DNA from: Planctomycetales bacterium
GTDB taxonomy: Bacteria; 4484-113
Direction of reading: 5' to 3'
Length of the DNA: 64,000 nt
NCBI GenBank assembly: GCA_030606285.1
Contig: JAUWGS010000004.1
Coordinates: 113,234 to 177,233 of the forward strand
Part shown: piece by piece, positions 1-8,590 of the stretch
How positions within the stretch are numbered: position 1 is the stretch's first letter
Layout of the letters: each line of letters opens with the position of its first letter
Translations under genes and position numbers: made by a program
The notes under the pieces: model-generated
What the model saw: the letters and a program-made list of their open reading frames with translations, nothing else
Told to the model about the DNA's origin: nothing
Databases searched by the model: none

Positions 1-187
1 CCACGCTGACCTCCGAGTCAACCAGGCCGGTGCAGCGTAACTTGCCTTCGGACATCGGCACCATGCCCGACACCCATATGGTATTGCCCGAACGCTTCCA
101 CGGCACATATGAGCCCACAGGCGGGGTAGGGATGGGAAGCTCAATGCTAAGTTCCGTGAGCTTCGTCTTGATCCGTTCAACGAGCAT
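1..187 (-). CDS. RidA/YjgF-family protein, N-terminal part (cut by window edge)
   Basis: The 62 visible codons read MLVERIKTKLTELSIELPIP, then VGSYVPWKRSGNTIWVSGMV, the N-terminal strand-helix pattern of the RidA (YjgF/UK114) family. Family members deaminate reactive enamine/imine intermediates or act on related small metabolites; this branch (LKELGIELP.P..P.G.Y) is the uncharacterised RidA-like group. The catalytic arginine lies beyond the window edge, so activity cannot be judged. The ATG at 187-185 follows a TATAAT (complement of 194-199) by only 6 nt, which predicts a leaderless mRNA and supports this start. It shares orientation with the membrane protein gene upstream (245-1054). Confidence 0.75.
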   Translation of the reverse strand, partial: MLVERIKTKLTELSIELPIPTPPVGSYVPWKRSGNTIWVSGMVPMSEGKLRCTGLVDSEVSV

Positions 188-244
188 GCCCTGATTATAA
201 CAGCGCAGGAAGCGAGGGAGCATGATGGGATGCAGTTGCGCCTG

Positions 245-1054
245 TTACGAAAGGTCAATGCTGCCGCTAGTCTGGTCCTTACCGCCTTCCTTCTCACGCT
301 GCATCAGCTCTTCGACATGTTGCAGATGGTGCTTGTAGCTGTATATACGACGCTCGTCGTTTTGCTCCTTGGCAATCTGGAGCTGATCTTCGCAATACAT
401 CTTCGCAACCTTGAGCTTACCCTCGTATATGAGTTCTTCCAGCTGGCGGTCGGGCAGGGGGGTTTCGGTGAGCTTCCCCATCAGCGCGAGCTGGTCGGCT
501 ACTTTCGCGCGGCGGGGGCTGACGCCGCGTTGCACTGACTGTCCGATAACCGAAAGGCGCGTTCGCACCCGTGCGCGCGTCCGTTCATAAGCTTCGCGAA
601 TCTTCTTCTCCCGGTGCCGGGCCAGCTCCTTTTCGCGGGAACGCATGATGTGTTCCGGGTAGTCCGTAACGGCAGGCTCCGTTTCCGGCAAGCCCTCGCC
701 GAGAAGGAATGCTTTCATTCGCTGTATCATCTCGTCTAAAGCTTCCTGGCGTTTGTATGCCAGGTACAGTTCGTACTCAATCGCAGGATGCCGGTCAAAC
801 AGCTTCTCTCGCTGTTCGATCATGTCATAAGTCGTTAAGCTGCTCTGCCGGTACAGCAGGTAGAAGACCCAGCCAGCCACCGGTAGCACCGCCGCCAGCA
901 GCCCGAACCAGACTCCCAGATTGAAGCGCCTTTCCGCATCGCGGTAAGTCCAGTAGATGAGGTACAGGTAGACCGCCAGTGTCAGACCCGCCCAGATGCG
1001 CGCCCAGGGCACGAACGGGTTGTTGATCCAGAAATGGAGGTCAAGATACCTCAT
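245..1054 (-). CDS. Membrane-anchored coiled-coil protein of unknown function
   Basis: I do not recognise this 269-residue protein. Two hydrophobic helices lie near residues 17-40 and 47-69, followed by a long charged region rich in E, K, R and Q that is likely helical or coiled-coil to the C-terminus, with a KEQNDERRIYSYKHHL segment near the end. This looks like a small membrane anchor with a cytoplasmic helical tail. The start is taken as ATG 1054-1052, not the TTG three bases upstream, because a TATAAT (complement of 1062-1067) would initiate RNA at or within a base or two of that ATG. It is divergent from purF, with both promoters packed into about 55 bp. Confidence 0.6.
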   Translation of the reverse strand: MRYLDLHFWINNPFVPWARIWAGLTLAVYLYLIYWTYRDAERRFNLGVWFGLLAAVLPVAGWVFYLLYRQSSLTTYDMIEQREKLFDRHPAIEYELYLAYKRQEALDEMIQRMKAFLLGEGLPETEPAVTDYPEHIMRSREKELARHREKKIREAYERTRARVRTRLSVIGQSVQRGVSPRRAKVADQLALMGKLTETPLPDRQLEELIYEGKLKVAKMYCEDQLQIAKEQNDERRIYSYKHHLQHVEELMQREKEGGKDQTSGSIDLS

Positions 1055-1061
1055 CAATACG

Positions 1062-1097
1062 ATTATACCTTGTGTAGCGCTGCCGAGCGTGTATAAT
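1062..1097. promoter_or_regulatory. Divergent -10 elements for the membrane gene and purF
   Basis: A minus-strand TATAAT (complement of 1062-1067) lies 7 nt before the ATG of the membrane protein gene. A plus-strand TATAAT (1092-1097) lies 13 nt before the ATG of purF. Both predict almost no 5' untranslated region. I see no good -35 match for either. Confidence 0.5.
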
Positions 1098-1110
1098 CAG
1101 ATTGCGAGCG

Positions 1111-2529
1111 ATGGGCTTTGAAGCCAGGGACAAATGCGCGGTATTCGGCGTCTTCGCGCCCGGAAGAGATGTATCCCGCATCACCTACTACTCCCTCTTC
1201 GCGCTGCAACATCGCGGGCAGGAAAGTAGCGGCATAGCGGTCTCCACCGAGCGGCACGTCATGGTCTATAAGGATATGGGCCTGGTGCAACAGGTCTTCA
1301 ACGAGGACCTCCTAACTATGATACGCGGCGACGCCGCTATCGGTCACAACCGGTACAGCACGATGGGGCGGAGCGCCAAGGTCAACGCGCAGCCGCTCAT
1401 CTTCCAGGATACGGACGACCCGGCACGCTCGTTCGCGATCACGCACAACGGTAACTTGGTAAACACCTGGGAGCTTGTGAGGGACCTGGCTGGCATGGGA
1501 GTCTCCCAGGAGACCACTTCGGACACCGAGGCTTTTGGCCTGCTCATCAGGCGCTATTTTTCCGATATGTCCTTCGATGCAGCCCTGCGGGAAGCTCTGA
1601 AGCGGGTTCGAGGCGCGTACTCCTTGGTGATACTAACATCTAATGGCCTTTACGCGATTCGAGACCCGGATGGAATTCGGCCGCTTGCACTGGGCTCTTT
1701 TGAGGGCGGCTATGTGGTTGCGTCGGAAAGCGCAGCATTCCCGCTTGTCGGAGGGAAGTTTGTGCGGGACATTGAGCCGGGGGAGGTCCTGCGGATAGAC
1801 CGTTCTGGCTTGCACTCCGAGCGCTTCGCTGAAGGTCACATACACACTTGTTTGTTTGAGTTCTTCTACTTCTGTCGTCCTGACTCCCTTCTGCGTGGGA
1901 AGGAGACCTATTCGATGCGCGTGGAGATGGGGCGTCAGCTGGTGCGAGAAGGCAACATTGACGCCGATATCGTCATTCCGGTTCCCGACTCGGGTATGCC
2001 AGCTGGCATCGGGTACGCCGACGAAAGCGGATTGCCCTATCACGAGGCGCTGGTCAAGAACCGCTATGTCGGGCGCACTTTCATCGAGCCGCTTCAAGCT
2101 CAACGTAAACTCGGCGTCTGGATGAAGCTCAATCCGCTGCGCGAAGTGATCGAGGGCAAGCGAGTGGTACTGGTGGATGATAGCGTCGTCCGGGGCAATA
2201 CCAGCCTTCAGATGGTGAAAATGCTGCGAAAGGTGGGCGCGCGCGAAGTGCATATGCGCCTTTCGTCACCGCCGATTAAGTTCCCCTGCCACTACGGCAT
2301 TGATTTCGGCACCTATGAGGAGCTGATTGCGGCAGGACGTAGCATAGAGGAGATCAGCGAGGTGATTGGGGCGGACACGCTGCAGTACCTCTCGCTGGAA
2401 GGAGTGATCAAGGCGACGGGTTTCCCCTTCGATGAATTCTGCCTGGCGTGCTTCAACAACGAGCGCCCAATTCCGATTTCCGAGCAGATGAAAGTTGGCA
2501 AGTTCATCCTCGAAGAAGAACAAGGTTAG
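1111..2529 (+). CDS. purF: Amidophosphoribosyltransferase (glutamine PRPP amidotransferase)
   Basis: This enzyme makes 5-phosphoribosylamine from PRPP and glutamine, the first committed step of purine synthesis. The 472 residues hold an N-terminal class II glutaminase domain and a C-terminal phosphoribosyltransferase domain with the PRPP loop VVLVDDSVVRGNT near residue 352. From ATG 1111 the catalytic cysteine would be Cys9 after an eight-residue propeptide (MGFEARDK), as in the Bacillus-type enzyme that is processed to expose the cysteine. Four cysteines (247, 393, 444, 447) match the spacing of the 4Fe-4S ligands of that class, implying an iron-sulfur enzyme. A TTG at 1102 is an alternative start. 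purQ is elsewhere in the window, so the purine genes are not clustered. Confidence 0.96.
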   Translation: MGFEARDKCAVFGVFAPGRDVSRITYYSLFALQHRGQESSGIAVSTERHVMVYKDMGLVQQVFNEDLLTMIRGDAAIGHNRYSTMGRSAKVNAQPLIFQDTDDPARSFAITHNGNLVNTWELVRDLAGMGVSQETTSDTEAFGLLIRRYFSDMSFDAALREALKRVRGAYSLVILTSNGLYAIRDPDGIRPLALGSFEGGYVVASESAAFPLVGGKFVRDIEPGEVLRIDRSGLHSERFAEGHIHTCLFEFFYFCRPDSLLRGKETYSMRVEMGRQLVREGNIDADIVIPVPDSGMPAGIGYADESGLPYHEALVKNRYVGRTFIEPLQAQRKLGVWMKLNPLREVIEGKRVVLVDDSVVRGNTSLQMVKMLRKVGAREVHMRLSSPPIKFPCHYGIDFGTYEELIAAGRSIEEISEVIGADTLQYLSLEGVIKATGFPFDEFCLACFNNERPIPISEQMKVGKFILEEEQG

Positions 2530-2584
2530 CGAGGCAAGCCGATAGCCTGAACGATCCCCATGCAGCATTGTCGCATCGGCAGCA

Positions 2585-2657
2585 TGGGCGCTACGGGATT
2601 CGAACCTGTGACCTCATGCGTGTGAAGCATGCGCTCTATCCACTGAGCTAAGCGCCC
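2585..2657 (-). tRNA. tRNA-Val, anticodon CAC
   Basis: The minus strand folds as a 73-nt cloverleaf: acceptor GGGCGCT with AGCGCCC, D arm beginning TAGCTCAGTGG, anticodon loop TTCACAC, and T arm with GGTTCGAATCC. Discriminator A; no CCA is encoded. A TATAAT (complement of 2666-2671) lies 8 nt upstream of the 5' end, so the tRNA is probably transcribed alone with almost no leader. It is antisense to the direction of purF. Confidence 0.96.
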
Positions 2658-2705
2658 ACGCCATAATTATATCATCGGCAGCGCGTAACCCGCTGGGTTT
2701 TTCAA

Positions 2706-2733
2706 TTGAGGGAAGTGGTTCGCATAGTATAAT
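2706..2733 (+). promoter_or_regulatory. Promoter of the molbindin gene
   Basis: TTGAGG at 2706-2711, a 16-nt spacer and TATAAT at 2728-2733 form a plausible sigma-70 promoter. Unlike many genes here, a leader of about 50 nt and a Shine-Dalgarno sequence (AAGGGGG, 2774-2780) precede the ATG at 2790. Confidence 0.5.
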
Positions 2734-2789
2734 CCTTCATATTCAGCCTGGAGGGCTTAACCTTTATTTTCTGAAGGGGGATTAATATT

Positions 2790-3002
2790 ATGAAGTATGG
2801 AGCAAGGAATCAGTTGGTGGGTGAGGTGAAGGAGATCATGAGAGGCACAGTAATGTGCCACATCAAGCTTGCACTTCCATCCGGCGAGCCTGTGAGTTCT
2901 GTAATGACGCTGGAATCACTGAATGAGCTGGGCATCAAGGAAGGTGATTCAGTGAAAGTAGTTGTGAAAGCTGTGAACGTCCTGCTGGTGAAGGAAGGCT
3001 AG
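2790..3002 (+). CDS. Molbindin-like molybdenum-binding protein (Mop/TOBE domain)
   Basis: A single 70-residue Mop/TOBE domain: N-terminal ARNQLVGEVKEIMRG, central TVMCHIKLALPSG, then a helix (TLESLNELGIKEGD) and the last strand SVKVVVKAVNVLLVKEG. Stand-alone molbindins assemble as hexamers that bind molybdate or tungstate in the cytoplasm for storage or homeostasis. No molybdate transporter or cofactor gene is nearby, so the ligand is inferred from the fold only. The gene is transcribed alone and meets the PAS protein gene tail to tail. Confidence 0.85.
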   Translation: MKYGARNQLVGEVKEIMRGTVMCHIKLALPSGEPVSSVMTLESLNELGIKEGDSVKVVVKAVNVLLVKEG

Positions 3003-3081
3003 AGCGAGGCTTTATGTATCACGCTTAGGGAGTCGCGAGAGGAGGCTTACAGGGCAACCACGCTCGCTGTCGCGCGTTGGG

Positions 3082-6000
3082 CTACCGTTTTCCGCCCTTT
3101 GGCTCACGCTTCGAGATTTTGCGGCTGGCTGCCTGAACCGCGGGCCGGCCTTCGAACTCGCGCAACTGGACGGACGCCTCGACCCAGACTATGCTGCCAT
3201 CCTTGCGCAGGTGTCGCAGCTCGTACACTGACGGCACCTCAATCCCCGCAAGCCGCTTTCGATAGCGTTCCCGCACCATCTCGCGGTCGGGCGGTGCGAT
3301 GGTGGCTTCCAGCGGCTTGCCGAGCAGCTCATCGGGGTCTTCATATCCGAGCAGGCGGCAGTAAGCGGGATTAACGTACACATGCACGAAGCCCTGGATT
3401 ACCGAGATGGGCACCTGCGTCTGTTCCACCAGCGATCGGTAACGCTCCTCGCTTTCACGCAAAGCCCTTTCGGCGCGCTTACGCTCGGTGATGTCCTTTA
3501 GGGTTCCCATACTGGCAACGGCGCCACGGTAGGGGACGAGTCCCACCTGCATATTGACGACTACTCTGGTTGTGCCATCCTTGTGCAAGACTTTGAACTC
3601 GTATTCGCGGGGTACGTCTTCTCCTGTCTGTCTTCTCCGGTAGCGGTCGGCTACCATTTCAAGGTCTTCAGGTGCGACGAGATTCTGGAACTTGGTGCCA
3701 GTAAGTTCCTCTGCGGTGAAACCAGCCATCCGGGCAAAAGCTTCGTTTACGAAGACAAGCTTCTCATCCTGAATGATGAACACGCCATCCTGGATGCTAT
3801 CCACAAGAGCACGGTATTTCTCCTCGGATTCGAGGAGCGCATTCTCGGCTTGTTTGCGCTCGGTGACGTCGGTATCCGCGCCCCGGTAGCCGATAAGGTT
3901 ACCTTTGTCATCGAGCAGCGGTACGCCGCTTGTCAGAAGCCATACTTCGTGCCCGTCCTTATGCATGTTCGCGTTCGCAAACTCACGGAAGGCCTGTTTC
4001 TTGCGGAAGACTTCGAAAGCTGTCTTCTTCAGCTCATCATGTCTGTCGGGGAGGAACAGATCGTAGAAATGCTTCCTTCCAACGAGTTCCTCCGGCTTGT
4101 AGCCCAGTACCTTCTCCACAACCGGACTTGCGTAAGTGTAGAGACCGTCCGCGTCCACTTCCCAGATCCACTCCTGGGCGTTCTCGGCAACCTGCTGGAA
4201 GCGTTGTTCTGAATCCCGCAGTTTTTCCTCGGCCAGTTTGCGCTCGGTAATATCGCGCTCGATGGTCGTGAAGCCGATGACCTTGTCATCCGCCAGTACA
4301 GGCGAAAACGTGACCATCACGTCAAGTATTCTGCCATTCTTGGTTTCTCGTCGTGTTTCAACATGCGTCACCGGCTCGGGACCTGCTTCTGCACGCAGGA
4401 ACTGCCCGACGTCTTCTTTCGTCCTGCCGGGAAGAATCTCGCTTATGTTCTTCCCGATGACTTCACTGGCGGAATACCCGTACATGCGTTCCGCAGCTTG
4501 GTTCCAGCCGGTGACAGTGCCATCTAAGTCTTGGAAAGTTACGGCGTCGTTTGAACAAACGACTGCAGTGGCCATGCGGCGCAGCTCTTCTTCTGCCCGC
4601 TTCCTTTCGGTAATGTCCACTCCATAGCCAAACACGAACTCGAAGTCCCCCTTCTCGTCGAAAACCGGCCCGCCACGCCATTCGACGAGGAGTTCGCGCC
4701 CGTCCTTCGCGCGTATGCGGTGTTCTTGGGGCGCCGGTGAGGTTCTCGCACGGATTGCCTTGAAACCATCTTTAGCCGAATCACGGTCCTTCTTGAACAT
4801 GAGTTTGCTCAAGTAGTCCTTTCCGATGACCTCCTCAGAATCGTAACCGAGGGCGCTGAGCATCGCGTCGTTTATCAGCGCGATCTTGCCCTCGCCATCG
4901 ATGGCGATGAAGAACGCGGGGCTTGCCTGTATTAGCTTCGTACTGAAGTCCCTTTCCTTCTGCAAGCGATCTTGCGCCTTCCTGTGCTGGGACATGTCTC
5001 TGCCGAATCCGGCCACGTATGCAACTTCTCCCGCGGCGTCTTTCACCGGCCACATGCGGGTTTCAACCATCATCGTTCGGTTGCGAAGAACCAGTGTATC
5101 GTCGAAGCTGAGCGGATTGCTCGTCTCGACCACCCTCCGGTGCATCTCGTCATACAGCTGCGCGTTTTCCAGAGGGAGTTTCCCGACCTCTGCCAGGGTC
5201 TTGCCGATTATCTCGCTTCGCTCAATCCCGATAGCTTTGAGTAGCGCTTCATTGATATGGACGCAACGCCCTTCACGGTCGCGCAAGAACACTATGTCGT
5301 CCGTGGCGTCAATGGTTGTGCGGTAAAGCTCTTCAGCAGCTCTTAGAGCATCCTCGGCGCGCTTGCGTTCGGTGATTTCCACGGCGAACTCGACCGCACC
5401 TACGATGTTGCCCTCATCATCTCTCACCGGATAGCCGCGTACAGCCCAAACCCTTCTGTCTGGAGTGCTTATCTCAATCCTCCCGCTCGTTCCTTCGTCA
5501 AGCGCAGCCTTGACTGGGCAGTTGTCGCAAGGCTCGCTGCGACCATGCCAGAGCTCATAACAGTGCTTTCCGGTCAGCTCGCCGGGCGTGAGACTAAGAG
5601 AGTCAGCTGCAGCCTTGTTGGCCCACCGGATTTTGAAGCTGGCATCGTGAAAGACAACGTGTTCTAAGATGCTGTCTAGGATTAGGTGCTTCTCCTTCTC
5701 GCTTGACCTTAGGGCTTCTTCGGCTTGCCTCTGTTCGGTCATGTCGAATGTGACTATCTGCTGCGCCGGGCGGTCCTGATAGATAATTGGACTTACGTAT
5801 ATCTCTGCCGGGAACTCTTCGCCATTGGTTCGCTGCAGAATCGCGAAGTAGTGGTCAGGCGCGTCAGGATCGCCCTTCTTGCGGGCTTCCAGGTATGATG
5901 CAAGGCGTTCTCGCTCCCGTTCAACTACTCTAGACAGCAGGTTATCTTGCTCGACCTCAGCCAGGCTCTGATAACCGGTCATTTCCAGGCCCGCCGGATT

Positions 6001-6783
6001 GGAGAAGACCACTTTGTTGTCCTGCACGATGGTGACAGCCTGAGGGAGCGTTTCCACGAGAGTCCGGTACTTCTGCTCGCTTTCGAGCAGTGCATCCTCA
6101 GCCTGTTTGCGCTCGGTGATGTCTTCGAGGATAGTGATGTCGTCATCAGATCCCGGGATTACCCCAGTGTTGATTTTCACGGTTCGCTTCTCGCCGTCTT
6201 TCCGGACGAGGACAGCTTCGTAGCTTTCAGATGCGCTGCCATCTCTTCGCGCCCTGTGATACTCAAGAACTTGCAGCGCAACTTCATCCGAATGGAAATC
6301 TGTGATTGCCATTTCCCCAAGCAGTTCGCTCTCGGAGTATCCTGTGAGGTCAGCGAGTTTCTTGTTGGCCAGGATAAGGCATCCGTCTTCGGAGACTTTG
6401 GCCATGGGTAATGCCGAATACTCAAAGAGGTTGCGATACCTTTCCTCGCTTTCAGTAAGCGCGACATCGGCCCGTCTGAGATCCGCTTTTCTCAGGCGCC
6501 AGCTTAGCTCGGCGACGACCGTCCCCGTCAGCACTAGCATAATGGCTCTCACGCCTTCTTCGAGAATGCCTGCTACGCCAATGCCGGTCAAGTGCGAGAT
6601 CAGCAGCGCGACTGCCAATACAACTGCGATAGTGATGCCGCGACGGCTCCACCACAGAGCGCTAAGGACGACGGGGATGTAGAAAAGGTGGCTGTAGAGA
6701 ATCTCTACTTCTAGCACGAAATGGAAGTAGGTCGCGAGCGCGATGCACATCACCACCATGAACGCTGTGATTATGATTCTCAC
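3082..6783 (-). CDS. Membrane-anchored sensor with nine PAS domains and no output domain
   Basis: This 1233-residue protein starts with about three or four hydrophobic helices (residues 5-95), then PAS domains that each begin with an SEERYR/SEQKYR-type motif, at roughly 110, 230, 355, 475, 600, 735, 855, 980 and 1105. Most are joined by the PAC linker DITERKxAE. The third carries CYELWHGRSEPCDNCP, a four-cysteine segment common in one PAS subgroup that could bind a metal. No kinase, GGDEF, EAL, HD-GYP or methyl-accepting domain follows; the protein ends 40 residues after the last PAS core. It starts at GTG 6783 behind GGAGGAGG. It may pass its signal through a partner; the ligand is unknown. 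Confidence 0.85.
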   Translation of the reverse strand: MRIIITAFMVVMCIALATYFHFVLEVEILYSHLFYIPVVLSALWWSRRGITIAVVLAVALLISHLTGIGVAGILEEGVRAIMLVLTGTVVAELSWRLRKADLRRADVALTESEERYRNLFEYSALPMAKVSEDGCLILANKKLADLTGYSESELLGEMAITDFHSDEVALQVLEYHRARRDGSASESYEAVLVRKDGEKRTVKINTGVIPGSDDDITILEDITERKQAEDALLESEQKYRTLVETLPQAVTIVQDNKVVFSNPAGLEMTGYQSLAEVEQDNLLSRVVERERERLASYLEARKKGDPDAPDHYFAILQRTNGEEFPAEIYVSPIIYQDRPAQQIVTFDMTEQRQAEEALRSSEKEKHLILDSILEHVVFHDASFKIRWANKAAADSLSLTPGELTGKHCYELWHGRSEPCDNCPVKAALDEGTSGRIEISTPDRRVWAVRGYPVRDDEGNIVGAVEFAVEITERKRAEDALRAAEELYRTTIDATDDIVFLRDREGRCVHINEALLKAIGIERSEIIGKTLAEVGKLPLENAQLYDEMHRRVVETSNPLSFDDTLVLRNRTMMVETRMWPVKDAAGEVAYVAGFGRDMSQHRKAQDRLQKERDFSTKLIQASPAFFIAIDGEGKIALINDAMLSALGYDSEEVIGKDYLSKLMFKKDRDSAKDGFKAIRARTSPAPQEHRIRAKDGRELLVEWRGGPVFDEKGDFEFVFGYGVDITERKRAEEELRRMATAVVCSNDAVTFQDLDGTVTGWNQAAERMYGYSASEVIGKNISEILPGRTKEDVGQFLRAEAGPEPVTHVETRRETKNGRILDVMVTFSPVLADDKVIGFTTIERDITERKLAEEKLRDSEQRFQQVAENAQEWIWEVDADGLYTYASPVVEKVLGYKPEELVGRKHFYDLFLPDRHDELKKTAFEVFRKKQAFREFANANMHKDGHEVWLLTSGVPLLDDKGNLIGYRGADTDVTERKQAENALLESEEKYRALVDSIQDGVFIIQDEKLVFVNEAFARMAGFTAEELTGTKFQNLVAPEDLEMVADRYRRRQTGEDVPREYEFKVLHKDGTTRVVVNMQVGLVPYRGAVASMGTLKDITERKRAERALRESEERYRSLVEQTQVPISVIQGFVHVYVNPAYCRLLGYEDPDELLGKPLEATIAPPDREMVRERYRKRLAGIEVPSVYELRHLRKDGSIVWVEASVQLREFEGRPAVQAASRKISKREPKGGKR

Positions 6784-6798
6784 TTTGTTCTTGGCCTC

Positions 6799-6836
6799 CT
6801 CCAGCTTTAGTTGGAGTCCGGTCCTTCAGCGACCGG
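6799..6836. terminator. Paired hairpins between pyrH and the PAS gene
   Basis: Two short inverted repeats lie in the 116-nt gap: a 5-bp stem (6799-6803 with 6812-6816) and a perfect 6-bp stem CCGGTC/GACCGG (6818-6823 with 6831-6836). They could attenuate pyrH transcription or shape the leader of the PAS gene. There is no T-run, so this is not a classic intrinsic terminator. Confidence 0.3.
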
Positions 6837-6899
6837 TGTGTTTCAATATCGAGCTTTCGCCTTATTTAGTTAAGGCACACTCGATAGACTGGCGGGCGA

Positions 6900-7619
6900 T
6901 CAACGCTCGCCGGAGGCATTGACCAGCGTGCCGACCTTCTCGCCACGTGTGGCTGCGGGAAGCATTCCCGGCTTTAGAATGTTGAACACGACGACCGGCA
7001 GGTTGTTGTCCCGGCAGAGGGTGAAGGCGGTCGAGTCGAGAATCTGCAGATTTTTTGCGATGGCCTCGTTGAAGCTGACGGCGTCGTAGAGCCTCGCGTC
7101 AGGATGCTCCTCTGGGTCATTGTCGTAAACTCCATCCACGCGTGTGCCCTTGAACACGACTTGGGCGCCGATTTCCAGTGCCCGTTGCACCGCAGCGGTG
7201 TCGGTTGAGAAGTAGGGGCGACCCATCCCCCCGACGAGCAGAACAATGCGTCCCTTTTCGAGATGGCGGATGGCGCGGCGCCTGATGTAGGGCTCCGCAA
7301 CCTCGTCCATTCTCACGGAGGTGACGAGTCGCGTCTCCCCGCCCAGGGATTCGAGGACATCCTGCAGCGCGAGCCCGTTGATCACGGTTGCGAGCATCCC
7401 GATGTGGTCGCCCGTTGCGCGCCCGTAGCCGTCGTTAGTGAGCGAAGCTCCACGAAACAGGTTGCCCCCGCCGATGAGGACGGCGACGTGCGCCCCGAGC
7501 TGTTGCGCTTCGAGTATCTCGCGCCCGAAAATTGTCAGTGTTGCCCGATGGAAGCCCGTTTCCTCAGGGCCGTGCAGTACTTCGCCGGATAGTTTCAGCA
7601 AAATTCGCTGGTAAGCCAC
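6900..7619 (-). CDS. pyrH: UMP kinase
   Basis: Phosphorylates UMP to UDP in pyrimidine synthesis. The 239-residue protein is of the bacterial amino-acid-kinase-fold type, not related to eukaryotic UMP/CMP kinases: RILLKLSGEVL at the N-terminus, VAVLIGGGNLFRG for phosphate binding, and the C-terminal half with KGTRVDGVYDNDP and NLQILDSTAFTLC. The frame is open for 24 more codons upstream, but GTG 7619 gives the family-standard start (VAYQRILLKLSGE) and lies 7 nt after a TAGAAT (complement of 7627-7632), so a leaderless mRNA starting with GTG is likely. The usual neighbours tsf and frr are not adjacent. Confidence 0.95.
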   Translation of the reverse strand: MAYQRILLKLSGEVLHGPEETGFHRATLTIFGREILEAQQLGAHVAVLIGGGNLFRGASLTNDGYGRATGDHIGMLATVINGLALQDVLESLGGETRLVTSVRMDEVAEPYIRRRAIRHLEKGRIVLLVGGMGRPYFSTDTAAVQRALEIGAQVVFKGTRVDGVYDNDPEEHPDARLYDAVSFNEAIAKNLQILDSTAFTLCRDNNLPVVVFNILKPGMLPAATRGEKVGTLVNASGER

Positions 7620-7776
7620 GAGGCAGATTCTACCAGATAGCATTATTTGGGATACAATATTAGGCTGGCTGTGTCCCTGCGACGTCGCCAATGAACCTTG
7701 ACAGTGCCGACCTGGCAGCCTATAGTCTCGCGGCGGATTTCACCTGTGGTAGGCTTTGCCGGTGGCGTTACGATAT

Positions 7777-7848
7777 GAGCCATTAGCTCAGTGGTAGAGC
7801 ATCGGACTTTTAATCCGAGTGTCGCAGGTTCGAATCCTGCATGGCTCG
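7777..7848 (+). tRNA. tRNA-Lys, anticodon TTT
   Basis: A 72-nt cloverleaf: acceptor GAGCCAT with ATGGCTC, D arm TAGCTCAGTGGTAGAGC, anticodon stem TCGGA/TCCGA with loop CTTTTAA, T arm with GGTTCGAATCC. Discriminator G, no CCA encoded. It is followed 5 nt later by tRNA-Glu, so both are probably in one transcript. Confidence 0.97.
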
Positions 7849-7853
7849 CTTTC

Positions 7854-7926
7854 GGCCCCATCGTCTAGTGGACTAGGACATCACTCTTTCAAGGTGAAAA
7901 CGCGGGTTCAATTCCCGCTGGGGCTA
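7854..7926 (+). tRNA. tRNA-Glu, anticodon TTC
   Basis: A 73-nt cloverleaf: acceptor GGCCCCA with TGGGGCT (first pair is G-U), D arm TCGTCTAG, anticodon stem TCACT/GGTGA with loop CTTTCAA, T arm GCGGGTTCAATTCCCGC, discriminator A, no CCA. Its last 22 nt (7905-7926) are repeated exactly at 8591-8612 on the far side of hicAB, the arrangement expected of a tRNA attachment site. With gatCAB present in the window, this tRNA may also serve in Glu-tRNA(Gln) metabolism. Confidence 0.97.
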
Positions 7927-8040
7927 AGTTTCTTTCAGTCTTCGCAATTGGAGAGGTTCACAGAAGGTGTACCGCGAGACAGAAGATATCCCGGAGATTC
8001 TAGTTGCGGTCTATGTGAAATGCACCTCTAGGTTGTGCAC

Positions 8041-8265
8041 TTACAGGAGGTCTATCAGCTCCTCTCTGGTTATGCCCGCCTGCTTGAGGATTTCCGTCAG
8101 CGTTCCCTGCGGCAAATCCCTCTTGTGGTATGGGACGACAGTTCTGCGCTTCGTCTCAGGATGGTAATAGACGTGATGGCTTCCTCGAACTCGATCCAGC
8201 ACGAATCCCCGCTTCTTCAGAATCCCGATGACCTTATCGGCAGTAAGTGAAGGCAGCTTAGGCAT
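8041..8265 (-). CDS. hicA: HicA-family mRNA interferase toxin
   Basis: A 74-residue protein with the double-stranded-RNA-binding-like HicA (YcfA) fold: KVIGILKKRGFVLDRVRGSH, the catalytic His in RGSHH, the strand RRTVVPYHKRD, and the final helix TEILKQAGITREELIDLL. HicA toxins cleave mRNA and arrest growth unless bound by HicB. It overlaps the end of hicB by 8 nt, with the antitoxin first in the transcript. The module lies between tRNA-Glu and an exact copy of its 3' end, so it looks like cargo of a very small integrated element. Confidence 0.92.
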   Translation of the reverse strand: MPKLPSLTADKVIGILKKRGFVLDRVRGSHHVYYHPETKRRTVVPYHKRDLPQGTLTEILKQAGITREELIDLL

Positions 8266-8491
8266 GGGTTTCTACGCTGAGTGAATACTCCAGAGTGTCT
8301 TCGTCTGTCGGTATGTCCTCGCTGTGTTTACGGAGACTCTCGATATATGCCGTGATAGCTTCCCGCGCCATCTCGATGGCTTCCTCCACAGTGTCGCCAA
8401 AGGTTACGCAACCTGGCAGAGTCGGAACAGTTACCGTATAACCGCCCTCCGGCTCCTTCTTCAGAAGAATTTTGTATCGGACTGACTTCAT
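8258..8491 (-). CDS. hicB: HicB-family antitoxin
   Basis: A 77-residue protein with the partial RNase H fold of HicB: YKILLKKEPEGGYTVTVP, the signature LPGCVTFGDTVEEAIEMARE, then AITAYIESLRKHSEDIP. It should neutralise the adjacent HicA by direct binding. No DNA-binding domain follows the core, so autoregulation, if any, must come from another surface. The ATG has a clear ribosome site (AAGGTGATT) and a TACAAT -10 (complement of 8511-8516), so this gene is leadered, unlike several neighbours. Confidence 0.92.
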   Translation of the reverse strand: MKSVRYKILLKKEPEGGYTVTVPTLPGCVTFGDTVEEAIEMAREAITAYIESLRKHSEDIPTDEDTLEYSLSVETHA

Positions 8492-8590
8492 AGAATCACC
8501 TTGCAGAAGTATTGTAACAGAAAGCCGCTACTGGACGCGGGTGCTTAGAGACCGAGAGACGACAGAGGGCACACGCCAGGCGAAGATATT

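Noticed and set aside
2685..2702. AACCC-GCT-GGGTT followed by T residues as a terminator of purF
   Set aside because: The stem is only 5 bp, and it lies beyond an antisense tRNA gene that would be transcribed over; too weak to call.
7643..7861. Minus-strand frame with peptide HAGFEPATLGLKVRC over the tRNA genes
   Set aside because: It is the antisense translation of tRNA-Lys and flanks, a well-known false protein.
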